A stretch of 64,000 nucleotides of DNA from Thiobacillus sp. (GCA_030692355.1 JAUYCF010000041.1:62001-126000); one strand, 5' to 3'. Counted from the first letter of the stretch, positions 55,636 to 64,000 are shown. The notes: a model not told the origin generated them from the sequence alone. Translations and numbers: made by a program.

Positions 55636-57136
55636 GCCGCGCCCGCGCAGCCCGGATTTCCCGGCAGGCGCGGGATTTATTCTCATGGCAATGGCTTTTG
55701 CAATGCCCGCGCACGCCCTCGACTGGCGCCTGCAGTCCAGCGTCGGCGCGTCGGCCAGCTTTACCGACAATGCCAATCAAAGCGCAACGGACCCGGAAGA
55801 TGCGCTGATCCTCAGCGTGACTCCGGGGTTCACGCTGCGCTCCCAGGGGTCGCGGCGGGTGCAGGCCGCCCTGCAATATGGCCTGACAGGGGTGGCACGC
55901 TTCAGCGAGGACGATAGCGCCGACCTCTATCACAACCTCAACGCCATGGGCAAAGCCGAGTTGATCGATGACTTCCTGTTCATCGACGGCAGCGCCCGCA
56001 TCTCGCAGGAATTGATTTCGCTGCTGGATTCGCCGGCCGACGCCGAGATCAACGACAGCAATCGCGCCACCGTCGGCACCTACACCATAAGCCCCTACAT
56101 CCAGCAGCGCCTCGGCACCTTCGCCCATGCGCAGGCGCGCTACACCCATTCCGGCGCCATTTTCGAAAACGATGTCGCGTCCGATGCGGTCAGCAATGCG
56201 TTCAGCGCCTCGCTCAACAGCGGCACCCGTTTCACCGACCTGAGCTGGGGGCTGAACTACTCGATTCGGGAGGCCAACAACCGCGATGAGAATGTCGGCG
56301 ATTCGACCTTCGAGCGCATGACCGCCTCGGCGGGCTATGCCCTGAACCGCACCTTTCGCGTATTCGGCACCGTCGGGCGGGAATGGAACGATTTCCTGAG
56401 CGCCAGCGAAACCGACGGCACGTCCTGGAGCGTGGGCGCCGGCTGGGCGCCCACGCGCCGCACCAGCCTCGAAGCCTCGTTCGGCGAGCGCTTCTTCGGC
56501 AATACCTACAGCGCGACGGCGCGTCACCGCACCCGTTCCTCGAACTGGAATCTGGGTTATGTCGAAGATGTCAGCGACATCGGCCAGTTTGTGGGAACGA
56601 CCGGCACGAGGTATGACTACCAGTGTCTTGTGGATGGAGAGATTCAAATCTTCGAGGATTGGCCATTCAGCTTTCCGCCTGCCCCGACGAACTGCGTGAG
56701 CTTCAATGCAAAGCCCGGCCTGCTGGTCGATTTGCGCAACGGCGTCTTCGTCTCCAAAACCCTGCGCGCAGGGGTGAGCTGGGGGAAAGGCAAGCTCAAC
56801 TATTCGCTGACTGCATTCGACACCCGCCGCGACTACCAGCTGCTCGACAGCGAGGATCGCAGCCGCGGCGTCACCGGCGCGGTGAATTACCGCTACGCCC
56901 CCAAGACCAACGTCATCGGCAGCGTCGGCCTGACCCGCAACGAGGCGCCTGCCGCCCTCTCCGGCGCCGCCGATCGGGAGGACGACCTGCTTACCCTTTC
57001 GCTTGGCATCAACCATCAATTCGCCACCGATTTGAGCGGCGCGTTGACTTTCCGCCACACCCAGCGGGATTCGAACGCGGCGGATGCCGGCTACGAAGAA
57101 AACAGCCTCATGGCCTCGGTCAACATGCGTTTCTGA
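55616..57136 (+). CDS. TIGR03016-type PEP-CTERM/XrtA outer-membrane beta-barrel
   Basis: A roughly 506-residue secreted protein. A signal peptide (FILMAMAFAMPAHA) is followed by DWRLQSSVGASASFTDNANQ, and the chain then alternates short aromatic beta strands and loops (SARYTHSG, LNYSIREANNR, SWSVGAGWAPTRR) to the final strand NSLMASVNMRF, typical of an outer-membrane beta-barrel. The ATG at 55607 or 55616 lies inside the tyrosine-tail codons of the kinase gene. It probably helps secretion or anchoring of the exopolysaccharide. A sigma-54 promoter for the next gene begins 15 bp after its stop. Confidence 0.87.
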   Translation: MAVTVNKPRPRSPDFPAGAGFILMAMAFAMPAHALDWRLQSSVGASASFTDNANQSATDPEDALILSVTPGFTLRSQGSRRVQAALQYGLTGVARFSEDDSADLYHNLNAMGKAELIDDFLFIDGSARISQELISLLDSPADAEINDSNRATVGTYTISPYIQQRLGTFAHAQARYTHSGAIFENDVASDAVSNAFSASLNSGTRFTDLSWGLNYSIREANNRDENVGDSTFERMTASAGYALNRTFRVFGTVGREWNDFLSASETDGTSWSVGAGWAPTRRTSLEASFGERFFGNTYSATARHRTRSSNWNLGYVEDVSDIGQFVGTTGTRYDYQCLVDGEIQIFEDWPFSFPPAPTNCVSFNAKPGLLVDLRNGVFVSKTLRAGVSWGKGKLNYSLTAFDTRRDYQLLDSEDRSRGVTGAVNYRYAPKTNVIGSVGLTRNEAPAALSGAADREDDLLTLSLGINHQFATDLSGALTFRHTQRDSNAADAGYEENSLMASVNMRF

Positions 57137-57150
57137 CCAGTCTTCCGGCA

Positions 57151-57166
57151 TGGCACAGCCGTTGCT
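57151..57166 (+). promoter_or_regulatory. Second sigma-54 (RpoN) promoter, before the XrtA ATPase gene
   Basis: TGGCACAGCCGTTGCT: TGGC at 57151-57154 and TTGC at 57162-57165, with a 7-base spacer. It agrees with TGGCACGrNNNTTGCW at all but one position of the conserved core. The predicted start near 57177 gives a leader of about 40 bases to the ATG at 57218. It lies in the 81-bp gap between the barrel gene and the ATPase gene, splitting the cluster into two RpoN units. Confidence 0.72.
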
Positions 57167-57217
57167 TCGCATCCTGCGTGCACACGGGTTGTGCCTCATT
57201 CAGAAAACGGACCGTTC

Positions 57218-58258
57218 ATGTACGAAGATTATTACCGCTTCAGCGCCAAACCCTTTCAGCTCAACCCCGACCCGCGTTTTTTTTATGGTTCCAAGGGGCA
57301 CAGGCGGGCGATGGCGTATCTCGATTACGGCCTGTCGCTCGGTGAGGGCTTCATCGTCATCACCGGCGAAGTCGGCGCCGGCAAGACCACGCTGATGCGC
57401 AATCTGTTTCGCCAGCTCGAAGCCAACAACCTGATCGCCGCGCAGCTGGTGTCGACCCAGCTGGATGCCGAGGATACGCTGCGCAGCGTCGCCGCTTCGT
57501 TCGGGCTGGAGCACGAGGGCCTGACCAAGTCGGCGCTGCTGAAGAACCTGGAAGAGTTTCTGATCGCGGCCACCCGCCAGGGAAAACGCGCCCTGCTGGT
57601 GGTCGATGAGGCGCAAAACCTCACCCCGCGCGCGGTCGAGGAACTGCGGATGCTGTCCAACTACCAGAACAACGAGCGCTCGCTGATCCAGACCTTTCTG
57701 CTGGGCCAGCCGGAGTTCCGCGGCATCCTGCAAAGCCCCGACATGCAGCAACTGCGCCAGCGCGTGGTGGCCTCGTATCACCTGGGGCCGATCGATGAGG
57801 ACGAGACGCGCGGCTATATCGAACACCGTCTGCGCATCGTCGGCTGGCAGGGCAACCCCAGCTTCGATGCGGAAGCCTTTGCCGCGTTGTACCGTTTTAC
57901 CGGCGGCATCCCGCGCCGCATCAACACCACCTGCGACCGCCTGCTGCTGTTCGGCTTTCTTGAAGAGAAGACCCATTTCGGCGAGGCCGAGGTCAACGAA
58001 GTCATCGCCGACCTGAAGAACGAGGTCGCGCACCAGGATTTTCACGGCGCCGCCGGCATCAACGGCGGTGCGCCCAGCGGCGGCGTGCCGCACAACGAAG
58101 ATGCCGCGCTTTTGACCCTGCGGGTCGAGCAGATGGAGCGCTCGGTCAACCGCATCCTGCCCATCGTGCGCAAGATTCTCTACACCGTGAGCGAGCGCAA
58201 CGCGGCAGCGGATGACGCTGCGCCGGCAGACAAACAAGACAGCACCTCCCAGCCATGA
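57218..58258 (+). CDS. XrtA-associated ATPase (ExeA-like AAA)
   Basis: A 346-residue AAA ATPase. YYRFSAKPFQLNPDPRFFYG and the Walker A ITGEVGAGKTTLMRNLF are followed by LLVVDEAQNLTPRAVEELRML (Walker B, in part), then FLLGQPEFRGIL and FTGGIPRRINTTCDRLL (the ExeA/TIGR03015 pattern). A C-terminal coiled segment lies at about 280-346. Its role in polymer export is not established. The stop overlaps wecB by 4 bases (ATGA). Transcription probably starts at the sigma-54 site 57151. Confidence 0.92.
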   Translation: MYEDYYRFSAKPFQLNPDPRFFYGSKGHRRAMAYLDYGLSLGEGFIVITGEVGAGKTTLMRNLFRQLEANNLIAAQLVSTQLDAEDTLRSVAASFGLEHEGLTKSALLKNLEEFLIAATRQGKRALLVVDEAQNLTPRAVEELRMLSNYQNNERSLIQTFLLGQPEFRGILQSPDMQQLRQRVVASYHLGPIDEDETRGYIEHRLRIVGWQGNPSFDAEAFAALYRFTGGIPRRINTTCDRLLLFGFLEEKTHFGEAEVNEVIADLKNEVAHQDFHGAAGINGGAPSGGVPHNEDAALLTLRVEQMERSVNRILPIVRKILYTVSERNAAADDAAPADKQDSTSQP

Positions 58259-59376
58259 CCCAGGTTTTATGCATCGCGGGCGCGCGTCCGAATTTCATGA
58301 AAATCGCCCCGGTGATGGCCGCGCTGGCCGAGACCGGGATCGCCGCCCAGCTGCTGCACACCGGCCAGCATTACGACGCGGCGATGAGCGACAGCTTCTT
58401 CGCGGATCTCGGCATTCCGCGCCCCGACCATCACCTGGAAGTCGGCTCCGGCAGCCACGCGGTACAGACCGCCGAGGTGATGAAGCGCTTCGAGCCCGTG
58501 CTCGAAAGCGTGCAGCCGCGGGCGATCCTGGTGGTGGGCGACGTCAATTCCACCCTCGCCTGCGCCCTGGTGGCGGCCAAGCGCGGGGTGCGGGTGATCC
58601 ATGTCGAAGCCGGCCTCAGGAGCTACGACCGCAACATGCCGGAAGAAATCAACCGCGTGCTCACCGACCAGATTTCCGACCTGCTGTTCATCACCGAAAA
58701 GAGCGCGCTCGCCAACCTCGTGCGCGAAGGCATTGACCCCGCGCGTGTCGAGTTCGTCGGCAACGTGATGATCGACACCCTGTATCGCAATCTCGAACAT
58801 GCGGTGCCGGCCAGCCGGACCCTCGGCACGAAGCTGCCGCAGTATGCGGTGCTGACGCTGCATCGGCCGTCCAACGTCGACGATCCCGCCACGCTTGCCG
58901 GCCTGCTCGACGCGATCGGCGAAATCAACCGCAGCCTGCCGGTGGTGATGCCGCTGCATCCGCGTACGCGCGGCAACATCGAAAAGTTTGGTTTCACCGC
59001 CCGGCTCGACGGCCTGCACATCCTGCCGCCGGTGGGGTATCTCGAAATGCTCGGCCTGATGCGCGACGCCAGACTGGTGCTCACCGATTCCGGCGGGATC
59101 CAGGAAGAGACCACCGCGCTGGGCGTTCCCTGCCTCACCCTGCGCGAGAACACCGAACGCCCGATCACCCTCGACGAAGGCACCAACACCCTGGTCGGCG
59201 CCGATCCCGCTGCGATCCGGGCGGCGTTCAACGACGTCATGACCCACGGCGGCAAGGCCGGGCGCATTCCCGAATACTGGGACGGCCGCGCGGCGATGCG
59301 CATTGCCTATACGCTGAAAGGCTGGCTGCCGCAGCGGAAGGGCGCCAGCGCCATTTCGGGCATCAAGGCGGCGTAA
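58255..59376 (+). CDS. wecB: UDP-N-acetylglucosamine 2-epimerase (non-hydrolysing)
   Basis: A 373-residue epimerase making UDP-ManNAc from UDP-GlcNAc. LCIAGARPNFMKIAPVMAAL, VHVEAGLRSYDRNMPEEINR-type block (VIHVEAGLRSYDRN), VLTLHRPSNVDD and VLTDSGGIQEETTALGVPCLTLRENTERP (core DSGGIQEETTALGVPCL) are the WecB signature blocks. It supplies a ManNAc or derived sugar to the exopolysaccharide. The ATG overlaps the ATPase stop, and the deacetylase follows with no gap (stop/ATG at 59376/59377). Confidence 0.95.
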   Translation: MTQVLCIAGARPNFMKIAPVMAALAETGIAAQLLHTGQHYDAAMSDSFFADLGIPRPDHHLEVGSGSHAVQTAEVMKRFEPVLESVQPRAILVVGDVNSTLACALVAAKRGVRVIHVEAGLRSYDRNMPEEINRVLTDQISDLLFITEKSALANLVREGIDPARVEFVGNVMIDTLYRNLEHAVPASRTLGTKLPQYAVLTLHRPSNVDDPATLAGLLDAIGEINRSLPVVMPLHPRTRGNIEKFGFTARLDGLHILPPVGYLEMLGLMRDARLVLTDSGGIQEETTALGVPCLTLRENTERPITLDEGTNTLVGADPAAIRAAFNDVMTHGGKAGRIPEYWDGRAAMRIAYTLKGWLPQRKGASAISGIKAA

Positions 59377-60219
59377 ATGGCGGGCATCAAAAACGCCATG
59401 TCGGTCGACGTCGAGGACTATTTCCAGGTCTCGGCGTTCGCCCCGCACATCCGCCGCGAAGACTGGGACAGCCTGCCGTGCAGGGTCGAGCGCAACGTCG
59501 ACGCGATCCTCGGCCTGCTCGACGAAGCCGACACCAGCGCGACCTTCTTCACCCTCGGCTGGATCGCCGAGCGCTACCCGCAGGTGGTGCGGCGCATCGT
59601 CGACAACGGTCACGAACTCGCCAGCCACGGCTACGGCCACCAGCGTGCATCCGACCTCACGCCGGCCGCATTCCGCGACGACATCACACGTGCCAAAAGC
59701 CTGCTCGAAGACCTCGGCGGCGTCGCCATCCGTGGCTACCGCGCCCCGAGTTTTTCCATCAACCGGAACAACTGGTGGGCGGTCGAGGAACTGGAAAACG
59801 CCGGCTACGTGTACAGCTCCAGCATCTATCCGGTCAAACACGATCACTACGGCATGCCCGATGCGCCGCGCTTTGCTAACCGTCCCAACGGCGCAACCGG
59901 CATCCTCGAACTGCCGCCCACCACCGTCCCGCTGATGGGCCGCAACCTGCCCGCCGGCGGCGGCGGCTGGTTCCGCCTGCTGCCGTACGAGGTGTCGCGC
60001 TGGATGCTGCGGCGCGTCAACGCGCGGGACCAGGCGCCGTGCATGTTCTATTTCCATCCCTGGGAACTCGACGCCGGGCAGCCGCGCCAGCACGGCATTT
60101 CCGCCAAAACGCGCTTTCGCCATTACGTCAATCTGCAACGCATGCCGGGCAGACTACGAAAATTACTGAACGACTTTGAATGGGACCGCGTCGACCGCGT
60201 GTTCCTCGACGACAAGTGA
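59377..60219 (+). CDS. XrtA-system polysaccharide deacetylase (TIGR03006-type)
   Basis: A 280-residue NodB-like hydrolase. MSVDVEDYFQVSAF begins the fold, with the catalytic aspartate in VDVED, and ATFFTLGWIAERYP follows. NGHELASHGYGHQRASDLTP has the H-xxx-H metal motif, and RGYRAPSFSINRNNWWAVEEL (core RGYRAPSFSI) and FYFHPWELDAGQPRQHG complete it. It probably removes N-acetyl groups from the polymer made via WecB. Co-translated with wecB. Confidence 0.93.
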   Translation: MAGIKNAMSVDVEDYFQVSAFAPHIRREDWDSLPCRVERNVDAILGLLDEADTSATFFTLGWIAERYPQVVRRIVDNGHELASHGYGHQRASDLTPAAFRDDITRAKSLLEDLGGVAIRGYRAPSFSINRNNWWAVEELENAGYVYSSSIYPVKHDHYGMPDAPRFANRPNGATGILELPPTTVPLMGRNLPAGGGGWFRLLPYEVSRWMLRRVNARDQAPCMFYFHPWELDAGQPRQHGISAKTRFRHYVNLQRMPGRLRKLLNDFEWDRVDRVFLDDK

Positions 60220-60221
60220 AC

Positions 60222-60478
60222 CTGGATTTCCCTTTAGTGCCGAACCGCGCCCATAGAAGCCCCCGCAAGGGGCGGGCCGTGGCTATAAATCCGACAAGTC
60301 GGCCACGGCCATGCACCGTCGGCCCCGCCGCGATTTTCCGCGCCGCGCTATCGCCGGCATTCGGGGCGAGGGCGCCCCTCCCACAAGGGGGAGCCACGCC
60401 TGTGGGACGGATTTGTGGGAGGCCCGCCCTCGGGCCGAATGCCGGCGCATGCATCCAAATGGAGAATCCCGGTTGAAC
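60222..60478. repeat. Intergenic repeat block with a GTGGGAGGC dyad
   Basis: About 255 bp without a gene. GGCATTCGGGGCGAGGGCGC (about 60356-60375) and its inverse GCCCGCCCTCGGGCCGAATG (about 60423-60442), each with a flanking CTCCCACAA/TTGTGGGAG, form an imperfect dyad of about 30 bases per arm. Another copy of the unit is at 49853. GGCCGTGGC and GCCACGGCC around 60280-60325 form a further pair. Confidence 0.7.
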
Positions 60479-61537
60479 ATGCAGGCCGAATTTCCTGCCG
60501 CGTTGTCGGCTGACGTCACGGTGCGATCGCTGGAAACCATCGACCTCGCGCGCTGGGACGCGTATGTGAACGCGCATCCCGACGCGACCTTTTTCCACCG
60601 CGCCGGCTGGCGCCGCGTGATCGGGGAGGCGTTCGGCCACCGCACCCATTTCCTGCTGGCCGAGCGCGGCGGCGAGGTGGTGGGAGTGCTGCCGCTGGCC
60701 GAAATCGACAGCCGGCTGTTCGGCCACGGCCTCGGCTCGCTGCCGTTCTGCGCCTACGGCGGCATCCTGGCCGACCACGATGCCGCGTATCGCGCGCTCG
60801 ACGAGACGGCCCAGGCGCTTGCCAAAAAGCTCGGAGTCGGTGCGCTCGAATACCGCAACCAGGCCAAGCAGCATGCCCACTGGCCGACCAAGGACCTGTA
60901 CGTCACCTTCAAAAAAGCCATCGAACCCGAAATCGAGGCCAACATGAACGCCATTCCGCGCAAGCAGCGGGCGATGGTGAGGAAGGGCATCAAGGCCGGG
61001 CTCACCGGCCAGATCGATGCCGACACCACGCGATTCTTCCAGGCCTATTCGGCAAGCGTGCATCGCCTCGGCACGCCGGTTTTTTCGCGCAAATTCTTTC
61101 GGCTGCTGAAGGACGAATTCGGCGACGACTGCGAAGTGCTGACCATCACGCTCGACGGCAAGGTGATCTCCAGCGTGATGTCGTTCTATTTCCGCGACGA
61201 GGTGTTGCCGTATTACGGCGGCGGGGTGGACGCCGCGCGCGCGGTGGCCGGCAACGACTTCATGTACTGGGATCTGATGCGGCGCGCCTGCGAGCGCGGG
61301 TTGCGCGTGTTCGACTTCGGCCGCAGCAAGCGCGGCACCGGCTCGTTCGACTTCAAGAAGAACTGGGGCTTCGAGCCGACGCCGCTGTATTACGAGTATT
61401 GTCTGGTGACCGACAGCGAGATCCCGGAAATCAATCCGCTCAATCCGAAATACCGCCTGTTCATCCTGGCCTGGAAAAAAATGCCGCTGGCGCTCGCCAA
61501 CGCGATCGGGCCGCATATAGTGAAAAATCTGGGATGA
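60479..61537 (+). CDS. FemAB-family XrtA/PEP-CTERM-associated GNAT protein
   Basis: A 352-residue GNAT/FemAB-type transferase (TIGR03019-type). PDATFFHRAGWRRVIGEAFGH, with core ATFFHRAGWRRVIGEAFG, opens the fold; FLLAERGGEVVGVLPLAEID and FCAYGGILADHD follow. IPRKQRAMVRKGIKAGL and FRDEVLPYYGGGVDAARA are in the second half, and the end has FDFKKNWGFEPTPLYYEY. It may add amino acids or acyl groups to the polymer. Starts at ATG 60479; TTG 60473 has a better-spaced GGAGA site. Confidence 0.9.
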   Translation: MQAEFPAALSADVTVRSLETIDLARWDAYVNAHPDATFFHRAGWRRVIGEAFGHRTHFLLAERGGEVVGVLPLAEIDSRLFGHGLGSLPFCAYGGILADHDAAYRALDETAQALAKKLGVGALEYRNQAKQHAHWPTKDLYVTFKKAIEPEIEANMNAIPRKQRAMVRKGIKAGLTGQIDADTTRFFQAYSASVHRLGTPVFSRKFFRLLKDEFGDDCEVLTITLDGKVISSVMSFYFRDEVLPYYGGGVDAARAVAGNDFMYWDLMRRACERGLRVFDFGRSKRGTGSFDFKKNWGFEPTPLYYEYCLVTDSEIPEINPLNPKYRLFILAWKKMPLALANAIGPHIVKNLG

Positions 61538-61551
61538 ATCAAATGCTTTTC

Positions 61552-61818
61552 ACCACAGAGGCACAGAGGCACAGAGAAAAACCGCTTCCGATCTGCGGGA
61601 ATAAACCGGGATTGTCCAATAGACAAAACTGCGTCATTCCGGCGAAGGCCGGAATCCAGTGGATTAAGAATCCTCCGCGCAAGCGGAACAACACCATGGT
61701 TTTGTCCGCTTCGCGGGGTGTTTTTTCGTGCTGGATTCCGGCCTTCGCCGGAATGACGGGCTAATGGATTATTTGGGATAAAGAAATGGCCTTCTCTGTG
61801 TCTCTGTGCCTCTGCGCT
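61552..61818. repeat. Three-layer nested dyad between FemAB and glycosyltransferase genes
   Basis: Outer layer: CCACAGAGGCACAGAGGCAC (61552 on) and the inverse CTGTGTCTCTGTGCCTCTG ending near 61814. Middle layer: GTCATTCCGGCGAAGGCCGG (61633-61659, 27 bases) and its exact inverse at 61731-61757. Inner layer: CCGCGCAAGCGGAACAA (about 61676) and TTGTCCGCTTCGCGG (about 61702-61716), a near match. The gap is almost entirely repeat; no gene is seen. Confidence 0.85.
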
Positions 61819-61842
61819 TGCTATTTTTCCCCGGCTTGATCC

Positions 61843-63063
61843 ATGGAAGGCTTGCTGTTTCTCGCGCACCGCATTCCGTTTCCGCCCAACAAGGGCGACA
61901 AGATCCGCTCGTTCAACTTGCTGCGGCATCTCTCCATGCGCTATGCCATTCACCTTGGCGCCTTCGTCGACGATCCCGATGACTGGCAGTACCGGGACGC
62001 GCTGCAACCGTACTGCGCATCGATCAGGCTGCTGCCGCTGCACCCGCGCCGCGCCAAACTGGCAAGCCTGGTCGGCCTGCTGACCGGAGAGGCGCTGACC
62101 CTGCCGTATTACCGCAACCGCGAACTTGCTGCATGGGCGAAGGGACTGGCCGATGCGGGCGCGGTGACGCGCGGCCTGGCGTACTCGTCGGCGATGGCGC
62201 AGTTCATGCCGGCCGGCCTCGCGCGCCGCGTGCTCGACATGGTCGACGTCGATTCCGACAAGTGGACCCAATACGCGCCGACCCAGCGCTGGCCGCTGTC
62301 GTGGGTGTACGCCCGCGAAGGCCGCAAGCTGGCGGCATGGGAGGCGCGGGTGGCGCAGGATTTCGACGCCACCCTGCTGGTATCGAACGCCGAGGCGGCG
62401 CTGCTGCGGCAGCGCACGCCGCACGCACGCGACAAAATCAGCGCCTTCGAGAACGGCGTCGACGCCGAGTATTTCTCGCCCGCGCGCGACTACCCGAATC
62501 CGTATCCGGCCGACGTTCAGGGCGTGGTGTTCACCGGCGCCATGGACTATTGGCCGAACATCGATGCCGTCAGCTGGTTTGCCGAACGGATTTTTCCCGC
62601 CGTCCGCGCGGCGGTGCCGGCCGCGCAGTTCACCATCGTCGGCAGCCGGCCCGGTGAAGCGGTTCGGGCGCTGGCGCGCCAGCCAGGCGTCGCCGTCACC
62701 GGCGGCGTACCCGACGTGCGGCCCTGGCTGGCCCATGCCGCCTGTGCCGTGGCCCCCCTGCGCATCGCGCGCGGGGTGCAGAACAAAGTGCTCGAAGCGA
62801 TGGCGATGGCGCGTCCGATCGTCGCCAGCGCCCAGGCCGCCGAAGGCATCCGCGCCGAGGCCGGGCGCGATTTCGTCCTGGCGCAGGGGGAGGCCGAATT
62901 CGCCCATGCCGTCGTCGCCCGTCTGCAGGCCGTGTCTTCCGCCGCGCCCGCGCGCGACTGCATCCTCGCCCACTACGACTGGGCGCGCAATCTGGGCGCG
63001 ATCGATCCCCTGTTTGAAGCGGCATCCGCCGCGGCCCCCGTTCTGGAGACCTGCCCCGCATGA
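61843..63063 (+). CDS. TIGR03087-type XrtA-system glycosyltransferase
   Basis: A 406-residue GT-B glycosyltransferase. LLFLAHRIPFPPNKGDKIRS is the hallmark N-terminus. RVLDMVDVDSDKWTQYA and FENGVDAEYFSPARDYPNPYP (core FENGVDAEYFSPARDYP) follow. The C-terminal GT4-like block VFTGAMDYWPNIDAVSWF, then VVASAQAAEGIRAEAGRDF with the surrounding NKVLEAMAMARPIVASAQA, closes it. It acts in assembly of the XrtA-linked exopolysaccharide. The stop overlaps xrtA by 4 bases. Confidence 0.93.
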   Translation: MEGLLFLAHRIPFPPNKGDKIRSFNLLRHLSMRYAIHLGAFVDDPDDWQYRDALQPYCASIRLLPLHPRRAKLASLVGLLTGEALTLPYYRNRELAAWAKGLADAGAVTRGLAYSSAMAQFMPAGLARRVLDMVDVDSDKWTQYAPTQRWPLSWVYAREGRKLAAWEARVAQDFDATLLVSNAEAALLRQRTPHARDKISAFENGVDAEYFSPARDYPNPYPADVQGVVFTGAMDYWPNIDAVSWFAERIFPAVRAAVPAAQFTIVGSRPGEAVRALARQPGVAVTGGVPDVRPWLAHAACAVAPLRIARGVQNKVLEAMAMARPIVASAQAAEGIRAEAGRDFVLAQGEAEFAHAVVARLQAVSSAAPARDCILAHYDWARNLGAIDPLFEAASAAAPVLETCPA

Positions 63064-64000
63064 GTGTTTTGCCCGACGCCCTCCCCGCCGCCCCACGCAG
63101 CAACTGGCTGCTGCCGGGGGCGCTGACCTTCGGCGTCCTGCTGATCCTGGCCGGCGTATTCTGGCCGACGCTCTACTCGATGGTCGAAATATGGGAGCGC
63201 TCGGAGACCTTCACCCACGGCTACCTCATTTTCCCCATCAGCGCCTGGCTCCTCTGGCGCCAGCGCCATGAGCTGGCACAGGTGCAGCCGCGGCCCGACC
63301 TGCGCGGACTGATCCTGCTGGCCGCTGCCGGCGCCGGCTGGCTGCTGGCCGACGCCGGCAGCGTCAACGTCGTCGCGCAATACGCGTTCATTGCCATGCT
63401 GATTGCCGCAGTGTGGACGCTGCTCGGCTGGCGCTTCGTGTGGGCCGCATTCTTTCCCCTGATGTTCCTGTTTTTCGCGGTGCCGGTGGGCGAGTTCCTG
63501 ATCCAGCCGCTGATGGGCGTGACGGCCGATTTCACCGTGGCGATGCTGCAGATAACCGGCATCCCGGTGTACCGCGAAGGCCTGTTCTTCAGCATTCCCA
63601 GCGGCAACTGGTCGGTGGTCGAAGGCTGCTCCGGGCTGCGCTATCTGATCGCCTCGGTCACGCTCGGCGTGCTGTACGCCTACCTCACCTACCGCTCGTG
63701 GAAACGGCGGCTGCTGTTCTCGATCGCCGCCATCATCGTACCGATCTTCGCCAACAGCGGACGCGCCTACATGATCGTGATGATCGCCCACCTGTCCGAC
63801 ATGAAACTGGCGCTCGGCGTCGATCACTACATCTACGGCTGGGTGTTCTTCGGTCTGGTCATGCTGCTGCTGTTCTGGATCGGCAGCTTTTGGCGCGAGG
63901 ACGACCAGCCCGAGCCCGGCCAGTCTCAATCCGGTGTCGCATCGCCCGTTGCAGCGCCGGCAGACCGGCCCGCGCTGCCGCGCTTGCCGGTGGCGATCGC
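63060..64000 (+). CDS. xrtA: Exosortase A (right-hand end cut off)
   Basis: The first 313 residues of a multi-pass membrane transpeptidase. C190 in VVEGCSGLRYLIASVTLG, R235 in IFANSGRAYMIVMI and H256 in LGVDHYIYGWVFFGL are the catalytic triad of exosortases. FTHGYLIFPISAWLLW is the conserved N-terminal block. XrtA cleaves PEP-CTERM tails and joins the protein to the polymer. The C-terminal part beyond 64000 (usual total about 500 with a DUF3485-type domain) is outside. Overlaps the glycosyltransferase stop (ATGA). Confidence 0.96.
   Translation, partial: MSVLPDALPAAPRSNWLLPGALTFGVLLILAGVFWPTLYSMVEIWERSETFTHGYLIFPISAWLLWRQRHELAQVQPRPDLRGLILLAAAGAGWLLADAGSVNVVAQYAFIAMLIAAVWTLLGWRFVWAAFFPLMFLFFAVPVGEFLIQPLMGVTADFTVAMLQITGIPVYREGLFFSIPSGNWSVVEGCSGLRYLIASVTLGVLYAYLTYRSWKRRLLFSIAAIIVPIFANSGRAYMIVMIAHLSDMKLALGVDHYIYGWVFFGLVMLLLFWIGSFWREDDQPEPGQSQSGVASPVAAPADRPALPRLPVAI

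Overview
The window is one contiguous piece of a GC-rich bacterial chromosome with no rRNA or tRNA genes and no plasmid or prophage backbone. Gene content and gene order point to a betaproteobacterium: leuS-lptE-holA-proA-nadD-rsfS-rlmH-maf-rng, mreBCD-mrdA-rodA-rlpA-dac-dat-ybeD-lipB, BPSS1780- and DUF2782-type proteins, and an exosortase-A exopolysaccharide locus. A proteobacterial phosphoribulokinase indicates the Calvin cycle, so a sulfur- or iron-oxidising autotroph of the Thiobacillus/Nitrosomonadales type is my best guess. This is inference, because no 16S gene is present.

Layout. 1-7360: polA start, LOG protein, small envelope proteins, uvrD, a MoaD-like gene with a nearby broken partial copy, an orphan CopG-type antitoxin, a triheme cytochrome c, prk, and a truncated GlcG/HbpS relative. 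7535-17366: a long housekeeping run (leuS to rng, then an AlkA-type glycosylase). 17437-24382: yceH, a P-loop ATPase, metA, and an Mla-type lipid transport operon (permease with STAS domain, ATPase, MCE protein, lipoprotein). 24373-31252 is the accessory part: TauE/SafE protein, a RelE/ParE toxin-antitoxin pair, AmpG, and a defence cluster. That cluster has an MmeI-like restriction-methylation protein fused in operon to a DUF3800 protein, a dinD remnant, and an MNT antitoxin whose HEPN toxin is truncated. 31272-48123: xth/pyrE, gatCAB, the rod-shape operon, and lipoate genes. 48305-52264: an ABC-2 exporter operon split by an orphan HicB and a repeat field, then hydrolase, ferredoxin and MazG-like genes. 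52378-64000: an XrtA (exosortase A) exopolysaccharide cluster, from the outer-membrane export protein to xrtA at the window edge, with two good sigma-54 promoter matches.

Three themes stand out. First, the PBP5-type carboxypeptidase in the rlpA-dat operon has lost all three catalytic motifs (SLTQ, SAS, KVG) while the rest is intact, so it looks like a pseudoenzyme. Second, the genome carries many palindromic intergenic repeats nested inside one another. At least two such elements lie in frame inside essential or large genes (leuS and the MmeI-like gene). Third, antitoxin-like genes persist without toxins at three loci. No CRISPR array, rRNA or tRNA was found.
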